Assembly: GCF_000204055.1 (NCBI RefSeq)
Contig: NW_006768836.1
Span: 347,918 to 411,917 of the forward strand
Length of the DNA: 64,000 nt
Direction of reading: 5' to 3'
Source: Melampsora larici-populina 98AG31
Lineage: Eukaryota > Basidiomycota > Pucciniomycetes > Pucciniales > Melampsoraceae
The first letter of the stretch is position 1; each line of letters opens with the position of its first letter. Position numbers and translations under genes: made by a program. The notes beneath the pieces are model-generated. The model was not told the origin of the DNA, ran no database searches, and saw nothing but the letters and a program-made list of their open reading frames with translations. Positions 12,083-21,600 of this stretch are shown piece after piece.

Positions 12083-13123
12083 ATGGAGTTTTTGAAGGAT
12101 GAAAATGGAGTAGACTCATCAAGTGATAACGCAGTGAAAGCTTACATGTTAAAAGGTGGAACCTGGACGCCGGCGACATTAAAACACTATAACGCCGGAG
12201 TTTCCAAATTGATGACCTTCGCAAAAGAGTATAACATCCCGAGACGCCTCCTTCTGCCAATCGACCCTGAAGTTCTATGTCACTTCGCTGTTTGGGCAGG
12301 CCCAAAGTTGGATCAACGACCAGATGTAGATAACTGCCCCCCTATCAAATCAAATACGATCCGGACTTACTTGTCAGGAGTCAAAGCCTGGCATTTGTTC
12401 CACGGCTTCGACTATCCGCACAAGGAGACTCCGAGGGTGGAAGCAATACTCAAAGCTGCGCAAAAGTTAGAGCTTCGCCTAGAACCAAAAGAGAAGAAGA
12501 ACCCGGTCTTGGTCAGACACTTGTTCGATTTGGTGAAGGATCTCGCAACAGGAGAATTAGAAAGACAAGTAGCTTACACGGTAGCCTTGACAGCCTTTTG
12601 GGGTATGGCGAGGCTGGGGGAGTTGGTGAAATCCTCCTGTAAGATAGATCAGATCCGAGTAAACGATCTGATTTGGGACCCAGATGGACATTATATCAGG
12701 ATAAAAATTCAATCAGCAAAAACTGCGGCGGTTGACGAGATACAAGAAATTCACTGCCAGCGCCAGTCTTCCCTATTGGATCCAGTGGACGCTATTCGTA
12801 GGCTCATTAATGATACGAAAGCTACAGACAACAATCCGTTGTTCTCTTACCCCCGCGATGGGAAAAGGATAACCTTGACAAAGGCGAGATGTCAGAAATT
12901 GTTTTCGGAAACGTGGTTGAATCAGGAAGGAAGCCGACTTACGGGGCACTCCTTTCGCGTAGGAGGTGCATCATTGAGGTGGAACTTAAGTCACCCGTTG
13001 GAAGAGATTGTTAGAGTCGGGCGTTGGAAGTCAAAAGCTTACAAGTTATATATCAGAGAGTATAGCAAAGAGGAGTTATTAGAAACGCTACGTGTATTAG
13101 AGGAAGTCAAATTTAGGAGTTGA
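12083..13123 (+). CDS. Tyrosine recombinase of DIRS-type element 1
   Basis: An intact 346-codon ORF. The N-terminal 150 residues look like a SAM-like core-binding domain (NTIRTYLSGVKAWHLF). The catalytic domain carries the expected pieces in order: Arg I in WGMARLGELV, a possible Lys in IQSAKTA, His-x-x-Arg in TGHSFRVGGASLRW, then Trp in VGRWKSKAYKLYIREYS with the nucleophile Tyr among its last Tyr residues. Tyrosine recombinases replace the DDE integrase in DIRS-like retrotransposons and insert a circular DNA product through strand exchange. It lies downstream of RT/RNase H in the same direction, the usual DIRS/Ngaro order. There is no methyltransferase domain, so the layout is closer to Ngaro than to classical DIRS1. 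Confidence 0.9.
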   Translation: MEFLKDENGVDSSSDNAVKAYMLKGGTWTPATLKHYNAGVSKLMTFAKEYNIPRRLLLPIDPEVLCHFAVWAGPKLDQRPDVDNCPPIKSNTIRTYLSGVKAWHLFHGFDYPHKETPRVEAILKAAQKLELRLEPKEKKNPVLVRHLFDLVKDLATGELERQVAYTVALTAFWGMARLGELVKSSCKIDQIRVNDLIWDPDGHYIRIKIQSAKTAAVDEIQEIHCQRQSSLLDPVDAIRRLINDTKATDNNPLFSYPRDGKRITLTKARCQKLFSETWLNQEGSRLTGHSFRVGGASLRWNLSHPLEEIVRVGRWKSKAYKLYIREYSKEELLETLRVLEEVKFRS

Positions 13124-13339
13124 CCGGAGGATCTTCGCCGGTGTTATGGTTGACTTAGGAATGTGACACCGAGTAGATCCATGCAGATCCTTTTTGAGTT
13201 CGCTGTATACGAACTTGACAGATTGTAGTTTTTAATAACACGACAAGCCACATAGCCCGGGGGGGTTGTCCATCGACTTGACACGAGACACAGTAGGTGG
13301 GTGATTGCAGGCTCAGGACTGCATCCCGAGTCAAGGGGA

Positions 13340-13565
13340 AGCGGTCTCCCGCCTACTGTGGCCGGTGTCCTACCTCCCTCAGCCTTTACCAAGGCAGAGG
13401 GCCCCCCCCAAGAAACCTAGAGAACTCAAGATGAACTCTTTAGGTTTGAATAGGACAAACCGGCTTATGAAATCATACTAGATGATACTCATAAATTAAA
13501 TTGCAATATACTGTATGATTTCATACATATACACTCATGAGAGACAGTGAGTTAAAGAGTGGATG
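13340..13565 (+). repeat. Split direct repeat B1 of DIRS-type element 1
   Basis: A 226-bp segment repeated at 14012-14237 with a handful of substitutions. It begins GCGGTCTCCC and ends AAAGAGTGGATG, running directly into A2 with ATG shared. It contains a run of C residues near 13405 and an imperfect palindrome, TGAAATCATACTAGATGA / TGTATGATTTCATACA. Confidence 0.8.
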
Positions 13566-13844
13566 AGTGGCGGTACCCAAAGGCACGACGGTACCGCCTA
13601 TTTCCACGATACGAGCAAGATCGGACTGTGGGCGAATACAGGGAATAGCCTTATAGCGAAGGATGCTTCCCAGACACTTGGTAAAGGAAATTCAAGTTAG
13701 GGAGGACTTCCCAACCTTGAAAATTTTCCCGAGTGTCAATTTCCCCCACATCCGCAATCTCACGCTCGAATCTGGAAATCCTCACTGTCCTTTCTCTCTC
13801 TCACACACAATTCAAGCTCTTCAGCTTGCAGATTTCTTTTCGAA
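13563..13844 (+). repeat. Split direct repeat A2 of DIRS-type element 1
   Basis: The second copy of A1, joined head-on to the end of B1. The B1-A2 junction (GTGGATGAGTGGCGG) is the sequence expected from joining the element's two outer ends. The similarity stops at CGAA (13844). The 167 bp between it and B2 are unrelated to A1 and carry no ORF. Confidence 0.8.
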
Positions 13845-14011
13845 CCCACCCACCCCCCGTGTACAGGTTTGAAGCTCTAGTGACCCCGGTAAGTATTATT
13901 GGTAAGGGAAAGAGTCCCAGTAATGGTAGAAAGATATGAATTATGAGTTTCCTTTTTGGTTATAGGTATTCTTTAGTATGTATTTCTCTTGTAGTGCCTA
14001 GCCCACCGTTC

Positions 14012-14237
14012 AGCGGTCTCCCTCCTACTGTGGCCGGTGTCCTACCTCCCTCAGCCTTTACCAAGGCAGAGGGCCCCCCCCAAGAAACCTAGAGAACTCA
14101 AGATGAACTCTTTAGGTTTGAATAGGACAAACCGGCTTATGAAATCATACTAGATGATACTCATAAACTAAATTGCAATATATTGTATGATTTCATACAT
14201 ATACACTCATGAGAGACAGCAAGTTAAAGAGTGGATG
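14012..14237 (+). repeat. Split direct repeat B2, right end of DIRS-type element 1
   Basis: The second copy of B1, ending GTGGATG. Sequence after 14237 (GAGTTTTCTTC) belongs to the interrupted outer element, because joining it to the sequence before 7566 gives an uninterrupted host-element sequence. Confidence 0.8.
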
Positions 14238-15287
14238 GAGTTTTCTTCAAAAAAACTCCGTTATGGGTCCATTTGAGAAAATCACGTTTGGTGGAAAATC
14301 CTAACCAGACGTATCTTGTGTGCAAACTGTTTTTCAAAGTTTCTCACTCCCTCTCTCACCTCACCTCACTTCACTGTCGCATTCTACCACCTCACATTGA
14401 CCGGTATGGATATGCTTTGGCAAAGTCCAATCCAAGAAATGATCATGTGACACAATCTTTGTCCTCTTTATCCCCATCCAACAAACTTTTCAATCAAAGT
14501 CGATGTTGAACAATCAATTAGGATGGAACGGGCAAAATTGAATGATTGACTTGAATTGAATCACCAATCAAATTCAACAAAAAATCCAATTCCAATACTC
14601 TGCCTCACTTTCTATGTATCTCATCTTTCAAGGGTGATTTGTGTTGTATTTCTGGACGTTCAAAAATTGATCATGATTGAATGGTTGATTGAAATTGAAC
14701 AAATGAATGATTTTGAATGATTGATTGATATTGACCGATTGATTGAAATTGCAAAATTGCTAGAAAATTAAATTGAATGATCAAGAATTTGCTTCTACAA
14801 TCAAAATTGGTTTTAAAGCTTTCATATGTGTATCAAAAAAGACAATAACTTTTTACACCAAAGATCAGGATGAATTTCAGTTCTAGATTCAAATTGAGAC
14901 TTGAGAAACACAAGATAGATTGGAGGCAATGATCAGTGAGACAAAATCAGAAGGAAAGGCAGCTAAGAGCTAAAAGTAGAAATGAAGATTGGCTGGTGAG
15001 TGTTGAAGGTGTTGATTGAGTCAAAGAAATAGCATCTGGTTTGCTTGCTATGACACCGAGGAGGTTTGAAGTCTTTTGAAATGAAATTTTGTTAAGTCCA
15101 AAAAGGAGTTTATTGCATGGTTATACTCCCTTTTGGCGTTTATCCAAAGTACCCTTTTAAACTCCTTTTGGGACGGGGAAGGAGTTTATTTTGGGGTAGC
15201 ATAAATGGTCCCAAACGTATTTTTTCAACAGCAATTATTTTGCAAAATAATTGCGATTATTCAAAATAATCGACAAAAATAATCGCT
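14238..15287. other. Right part of the interrupted TAA-flanked element, no gene
   Basis: This stretch contains only short frames. Its last 230 bp repeat the motif AAACTCC/GGAGTTT several times and share the theme with the left remnant at 7482-7565. A local palindrome (TTATTTTGCAAAATAA) lies at about 15235-15250. Nothing here looks like a transposase. Confidence 0.5.
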
Positions 15288-15495
15288 ACCAAACATACCC
15301 TAAGTTAGAGCAAGAAAGGTCCAGATTGCCGTCTAATTTTGGAAATAAAGCATAAGGCACATCTTGACCAGTTGGTTGCTCATGATGGGAACAGCTATCT
15401 CATGTGAGAACTGGAGTCAAGTTCAACATTCTCCCCCCATTATTATGAGTTGGTATCTATCAAAGCCTACATGAATATAGGAAATCTTATCTATA

Positions 15496-15655
15496 GTGGC
15501 TCTCAAACCTGCCCCGGTTTTCAAAAAACCCAGTTGACCCAGTTGTTTTTTGGCAGCAACTTTGTGTATTAAGTTGACATTTGTTGACAGCTCCCAGCCA
15601 AAAATTCAACTGGGGCAACCGGGTTTTTTGAAACTGGGTAAGGTTTGAGAGCCAC
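15496..15655 (+). mobile_element. 160-bp inverted-repeat MITE, copy a
   Basis: It starts GTGGCTCTCAAACCTG and ends with the inverted GGTTTGAGAGCCAC. Arms of about 50 bp (including CCGGTTTTCAAAAAACCCAG) fold back almost completely around a short spacer. Two relatives lie at 33020-33178 (opposite orientation) and 33556-33716 (same orientation). I could not identify a convincing target duplication, so the superfamily is open. Confidence 0.65.
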
Positions 15656-15744
15656 TTATCCTTCCGATCAAATCATATACATATTATCGTATCTCTGAAA
15701 TACATCTGCATAGCCCAGATTTGTCAAATTTACCATATCAAATA

Positions 15745-15833
15745 CAGTCAAACCGGAAAAGCTTGACCGATTTTGCCCGCAAAACTCGAGCAAATTGGCG
15801 GGGAATTGGTGGCAAGCTTTTCCGGTTTGACTG
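15745..15833 (+). mobile_element. 89-bp TA-flanked MITE, version 1
   Basis: A nearly perfect hairpin starting CAGTCAAACCGGAAAAG and ending CTTTTCCGGTTTGACTG, with TA on each side. TA duplication and CAGT ends suggest the Tc1/mariner group. Its core (TTTTGCCCGCAAAACTCGAG) is shared with the 89-bp element at 17549-17637 on the opposite strand. Confidence 0.65.
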
Positions 15834-15857
15834 TAACATTTGGAAAGATGACTATTA

Positions 15858-17510
15858 GGGGATACAAAGTTGAAATCCGGCTGAAAATCCGGCCGCGTGG
15901 CCAGATTTCCAGATTCCATTTTTTGCGGTAATTCGGAATCTGGACATGAGTCCGGATTCTCTCAACTTTGAATCCCCCGACTTCAAGTTCCATGCCAACT
16001 TTCCACTACACCACCAGTCCCACATCCAATATCGACGACTCGCCCCCACTTCACATAGCAACAACTCGATACCATCGCAAAATAGCCCTCAAGAGGTCCA
16101 TTCAAACAGCACGACATGCAAGAAAGGCGTATGTTCAGAACAACCTAGACTCACTTGCAATGTTTCAAGTCAATCTCGCTGGGATAGATTTTTCTTACGC
16201 ATGATTCAAGCCTTACAAATCCATCAAATTACTGTAACTGACAAGAATTGAAAGAAGGCAGCTTTCTCGGTCAACCAAACTTACAATTTAATCAATCACA
16301 ACATGAACCTTATGATAGATCAATCTCAAATCTTTCGATTGATGAAAAAGACCAACTCTTGACTTCAATTCTCACAAAGATTCCATCACTGCCAGCATTA
16401 AATATGTTCCCTGGTCGGAACATGACCTAGGCTGGGAATATCATTGAGAGAAGAATGGTGCATCAAATCATCTTGCACTGCACATCTGAGCCATAAAGCA
16501 TACACTACATATGTGCAAACATCTGAGTAAATCCTTAGCTATCAGCTACATACAGGTCCGCTCAGTTTTCTGCTCATCTAGATAAGAAGTTCATGTGTAA
16601 TACATGCTGTAACTTTGTTCAGATTGAGCCACACATCTCAAAATATTGACTACATATATCACAATGGCTACTCAGGAAATATTCATGGAACTGTGTAACA
16701 GTAGCAGGATGGGAATGTGATCACTAGGACCCATATTCCCATCTGGGAACCTCTTTAATGCTGGCAGTGCATCTGGTCTGACTATTCTTAAACTTATCTG
16801 TATCCTTGTTTGATTTGATTCGTGTGTGAAAAGATTATACAAAGGATCTAATACAAAATTCAGAGTTCCGAAAAGTGACTCTTTAACAAAACTTCTAGAT
16901 CGAGGATGTCTTTGGACTAAGATCAACTGCTATTGTCTGCCAGTTTCATTCATCCACAGGTTTGAAAGAGTCTTTGTTCTGCAGCTTGAGTTAAAACATC
17001 TAAAATCGCAGGTTCAAGTGTTTTTAATTGATATGAAGCAGCTAAAGAGAAAACAAAACCAAAACCAAAAGAGTAGATTAGATTTAAATCAGATCGAATA
17101 TGATTTTTAAAGTATTAATCAAGAGAAGAAAAATGATCTGTTACCGATCTGTTGTACCATTGAAGTTAATTGTCCTTTATTCAAAAAATCCGTAATCTTC
17201 ACTCGATCTCGATGATTAGTTGAATTCCATAAAGGAGGATAAGGTTGATTTGAATGAGAATGAGAATGTAATGAAGATCGATTTGACTCAGAGTGTAAGG
17301 AAGGATTTCTGGGTGCCTGGTGTTGGATGAGAACAAAAATCTTGAGATTGAGGTGTTGAGTCGGATATGGAATTGAGGTGAGTGAAGAACTGGCCAGTGA
17401 TCTGTTGATTTCTCTTTTTGCCAAATTTCAAGTCGTGGCCAGAAAAAAATGGAATCTGGAAATCTGGCCACGCGGCCGGATTTTCGGCCGGATTTCAACT
17501 TTGTATCCCC
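15858..17510. mobile_element. TA-flanked inverted-repeat element (1653 bp)
   Basis: Terminal inverted repeats of about 67 bp with one mismatch (15858-15924 and 17444-17510) begin GGGGATACAAAGTTGAAATC and include the GC-rich CCGGCCGCGTGGCC. TA at 15856-15857 recurs at 17511-17512. The interior has only short frames and hosts a CACTA-type MITE at 16387-16769. No transposase is recognised, so it is probably a non-autonomous Tc1/mariner-like or related element. Confidence 0.65.
16387..16769. mobile_element. CACTA-type MITE (383 bp)
   Basis: Termini are CACTGCCAGCATTAAA and, inverted, TTTAATGCTGGCAGTG, continuing as imperfect arms of about 50 bp (TGTTCCC / GGGAACC). CAT at 16384-16386 recurs at 16770-16772, a 3-bp target duplication. 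The termini match CACTNCCAGCA of the element at 6-198, so the two belong to one terminal-motif family, though their interiors differ. It has no ORF. Confidence 0.7.
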
Positions 17511-17548
17511 TATATGTAACTGCTTCGGGCATATCCTAAACTTTGATA

Positions 17549-17637
17549 CAGTCGTTTTCAAAAAGCTTGCCGCTAATTCACCGCCAGATCGCTCGAGTTT
17601 TGCGGGCAAATTTCGGCAAGCTTTTTGAAAACGACTG
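17549..17637 (-). mobile_element. 89-bp TA-flanked MITE, version 2
   Basis: A hairpin with arms CAGTCGTTTTCAAAAAGC and the exact inverted copy ending GACTG, flanked by TA at 17547-17548 and 17638-17639. It has the same length as the element at 15745-15833 and a matching core when reversed. Positions 6-12 of the terminal repeat differ from version 1 in both arms together. Confidence 0.65.
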
Positions 17638-17760
17638 TACCTTTGTCGAATTTCTCGTTCACGTATTTGATATCCCATGAAGTATATATTGTGGTCAAGG
17701 AGCTCACGGCCATGGGGTTTTGTGAGCAGAGCAGTAAATTAGAAGATGAAAGGGACGTTC

Positions 17761-18433
17761 GTGATGGAATGCTGTCAAGGAGATTTGCAAACAAAAGAAT
17801 CCCTTATCTTGCAGAAGTTATCTGCATCAACGCCGAGTCATCTTATGTGAAAACAGAACTTTATTGATATCGATATGGTGTATAAAGATATTAATGTTTC
17901 ACCATGTTGTGTTGCCAACTTGCCTTGCGTTGCCGCCTCACAAGTCATTTCCGGCGAGCTTTGTAGAGCATTGCGTCATGAGACTGATGTATATTCAAAC
18001 ACCCGCCATTCGGACAACGTCGATCCGGAATCGTAAAAGGAGGATATCGATTAAACAAATCAACAAAGTCCTTCACCCCAGCCTCACTATCGTGATGGAA
18101 TGCTGGTCAAGCACAATTTGCAAACAGAAGGATACTTTATCTTGCAGAAGTTATCCTGCATCAACACCGAGTTTCTTATCATTATTATGTGATTTCAGAA
18201 CTTTATTGATATCGATATGACGTAAAGATATTTTGATGTTTCACCATGTTGTGTTGCCAACTTGCCTTGTGTTACCGCCTCACAAGTCATTTCCGGCGAA
18301 CTTTGTAGAGCACCGCGTCACGAGACTCATGTACATTCAAACACCCGCCATTCGAACAACACCGATCCGGAATCATAAAAGGAGGATATCGAGTAAACAA
18401 ATTAACAAAGTCCTTCGCCCTAGCCTCGCGATC
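17761..18433 (+). repeat. Tandem duplication of a ~335-bp unit
   Basis: Unit 1 is 17761-18091 and unit 2 is 18092-18433. Both begin GTGATGGAATGCTG and contain CTTTATTGATATCGATATG and CATGTTGTGTTGCCAACTTG. Small substitutions and indels show it is not very recent. Unit 2 ends about 200 bp before the RdRP start codon, so the duplication may include its promoter region. I see no convincing gene in it. Confidence 0.75.
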
Positions 18434-18640
18434 GAGGCCTCGTGAGGCGGGCGAGGGAGTTGTGAAGTTTGGATATCGAGCTTCCCCATGTAAAGGATCA
18501 GCGGCAATCGGAAATTGACCTATAATTGACCTATTCGAACCCTGATCAATTCTCATATCTTTCTTTCTCTTTATTATTCCTTCGCACTTGCAAAATTGCA
18601 ACTTGAATTGACTGTTATTCGCATTGTTCCTAATAATTGG

Positions 18641-21600
18641 ATGTCCGCGATGTCTTCCAGAAAGTCTACACGTAGAGAATATACGATTGTCACTGATCAT
18701 CCATCATTTCCTGATATCGACTGGATTCGAACTTACGAAATCTTCAGAGCTTGCTCCACTATGCGTCGCGAACCGCCAGCCGTTATTGATCCTAGTTGGA
18801 TATCATGCAATCCTGCTGACATTTGTAGCTTGGTGACGGAGGCAGCCAAAGCGGAAGATCCGAACCTGAAATTCCCGAACCCCGCCCAAATGGCGAAGAC
18901 TCTGAGACATGCGCTCGAAGAACGCCTTGATGATGCGATGGAATTTTCCGAGTTTGTACAACAAAACATAGAATACAGTCTGAACGTCAACATAGAAGGA
19001 GCCGAAAAGAAGAAGCTTGTGATCGAACTCTGTCCGCCCAAAGCCTGCAAGTCCAACGCTCTAAATCGCACCTATGGAGCCGAAAAATTTCTGGTCGTGA
19101 CACTCAGTGAGAAAGTACTTCGTGAATTGGAGTCGGAATCGGTGAACACATCCCCTCATGCGAGCTTCTTTACTCAGCCATGGCGGATCGGTAATCGCGT
19201 TTACCACACCGTTTTGCGGAAAGCAGTAAGAAACCTTTGTCTCCGATAACTTCCTTGATCACTTCAGGATATGAATTCTTGAAGCAAAACATCTACAGGC
19301 GAAAATTTACATGGTGCACATCAACCAGTCCGACTCGCCGGATTGGAGTGCGCTTGCGAATTTCATGAACGGGATCTTGGACATATCACTTAATAAGAAC
19401 CTGTCCGAGGCCAAATGGGTAATCTGTTGCTTTATTTACCTATGTCCAGCTCTATGGTACGCACACAAGCTGACTAGCTTGTTTTCATTGTGTATCATAG
19501 GTCTCAAGAGGCTCGCTTCTTCTTTCTGCTACCCTTCCTACTATCGATATCCCCCCTGAGAATATCCGAAGGTGATTGACCACTTTGATTATTGATAGAA
19601 TGATACTAATGATTTATCAACATGCCTAGAGTGCCTGATGTGATGTCAAATTCGCTTCTTGTCTCACCGGACTTCATGAACACGATAGCCGATGCTCTTG
19701 GACTGACTTACTTACCATGTAAGTGTATAATTCTTGCTTCAATCAAAACTTGTTGGGATCATGTCATTAATTTCCACACATCCACTGATTGCAAGCCGCT
19801 ATCCGAGGTCACGTCAAACCCAGTAAAGACGAATTTGTATGGCGTCTAGGGGAAATCCCGCATACAGAAGGACGAGATTCCCCTCTGATACAGCTTTGGG
19901 AAGATCATCGCATTTTTGAGACAACAGCTTGTTTCAGCTTCAAGGCTTACTGTTATAACAGAGTAGACCGGGAATTCAAGCTGGTCGAGGAAAGTATGGC
20001 ACTTTGCCGTCAATTGTGTCAAGTTGTCCCAGGAAAAGTTGGTAAAGCTGAAATAATGACTGACGGTGCGGCAGCACTCAGTCGGGTGGCAGCATTACAT
20101 ATATCATCTGTGAAAGGTCTTCGGCCCACATTCTTGCCATGTGAGTCGTCTGTTTCCTAGCTAGGACTTGTAATACCTTTTGTGTTTGCCCTCTAAAACA
20201 AATCGGTCTCTTTTGATTCTGCGTACAGCGGTATATCAAGGGAGAATAGGTCAGTGTCACTGAGGATGTTCTATATCTCAGTGAAGTAGTATGTTCAACA
20301 GACCCCGAGCGCACTTGGTGAAAGTCCAATTCTGATTTGATCTCGCGGTTTTTTGTGTTACTCACAGGGTTTGCCAAAGGTACGTGGTCATATCACTACT
20401 TGTATCGCATGAGCACATTCACTTAGCCGCTGTCAACCAGGTTTGTGGTATCTCGACCCGAATTCAAATCGACTCGATAATACCATTTGGATTGAGATAC
20501 GAGATTCACAATGGAAGGCGGAACCCCAGGCAGGATTCTCTTATCACTTCAATCTTTGTCGTTACTCAACTGGAGTGAATACCACCACTTTGGGCCGACA
20601 AAACCTACCCGTCAGTGTGTTTAACCACCAGAGTTCGCTCCAACATATTTGGGTTTGCTCACGAGTTTTCCATACAAAAATCTATAATTTTGTATTTGTC
20701 TTTAGGTTCTTGCTTCAAGAAAAATACCTAATTCAGTCTTCGAAGAACTCGTCGACGAAGCTCTTAAAAGCTGTGTGCATGCGTTCGAGACGTCGGACCC
20801 GATGAAACTTGTTCATGCGCTTTCCAACGAGAGTTCCATCTCTGCCTACCGTAAACGCAGAGTAGTGACCCAAGATGGCAGTAATGGAATTGATCACGAT
20901 CCCACCATAAATCGGACATTTGGCAAGACCTTGCCCCTAGAAAGTCGGATTTCAGACCAAACCTCGGACAAGCTTCAACAGTTCTCATTGCAACCGACCG
21001 ATATTCTAGAATACCTTATATGCCTGCTTGAGGCTGGCTTTTCGGCGAGTAACAGGCTGGTGGTTGAGAAATTGAGATGGGTTAAAACTCATAAGTTACT
21101 TCAAATGGTAAGAAAACACATTTCAAGCCAAGGTACCTTGTCTCTGGTCCTGAGGGCTGATAGTATTAAACATGCAGCGACGTCTCAGTATTCCTATCAG
21201 TCTCAGCTGTTATGTTTATGCGATTCCAGATCCGTGAGCGTTCCGACTGGCAGGGTAGACAGAACCATCACACAGCTAATTGATCCATCCTCTACAGTAC
21301 CGGAACCCTAAAAGAGGGCGAAGCTTTCCTACAGTTTTCGTCTTTCAGGTACTTTTAGCTTTGACACTCGCAGGCACCTTTAAAAAGGCTAATATTTTGT
21401 TTGCAATGAACCAGAGACTCTACAGGAACCCGACATGGGATCTTGGCCCGACACGCTTTGATATGGAGATCACCGTGTGCGGCTGTAAGTTGTCTTGATC
21501 TATCCTTCGGGCAAGTTACAGAAGCTGTTCTGAATTGTATGCACACCATATCAATTAGCCGATTGATATTCAAAAGGTACGATTGGTCGCAAACGAGCAA

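Larger units (their letters stand above)
7566..14237 (+). mobile_element. DIRS/Ngaro-type tyrosine-recombinase retrotransposon 1 (6.7 kb)
   Basis: The element has split direct repeats in the order A1 (7566-7847), coding region, B1 (13340-13565) joined to A2 (13563-13844), and B2 (14012-14237). It encodes gag-like ORFs, a reverse transcriptase/RNase H and a tyrosine recombinase, all on the plus strand. There is no integrase or protease domain and no target-site duplication. Outer ends and inner junction share only ATG: the left edge is ATGAGTGG, the right edge GTGGATG and the inner junction GTGGATGAGTGG. That geometry fits insertion of a circle whose junction is B-A. Several lesions (see the individual ORFs) suggest this copy is inactive. 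Confidence 0.85.
7482..15300. mobile_element. TIR element with TAA duplication, split by a DIRS-type retrotransposon
   Basis: The left end begins GGGTATGTTTGGT at 7482 and the right end is the inverted ACCAAACATACCC ending at 15300, giving 13-bp perfect inverted termini. TAA at 7479-7481 is repeated at 15301-15303. A TAA/TTA 3-bp duplication with G-rich ends is typical of PIF/Harbinger elements and Tourist-like MITEs. Removing the inner retrotransposon leaves an element of about 1.15 kb. No transposase is visible in its own sequence, so it is probably non-autonomous. Confidence 0.65.
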
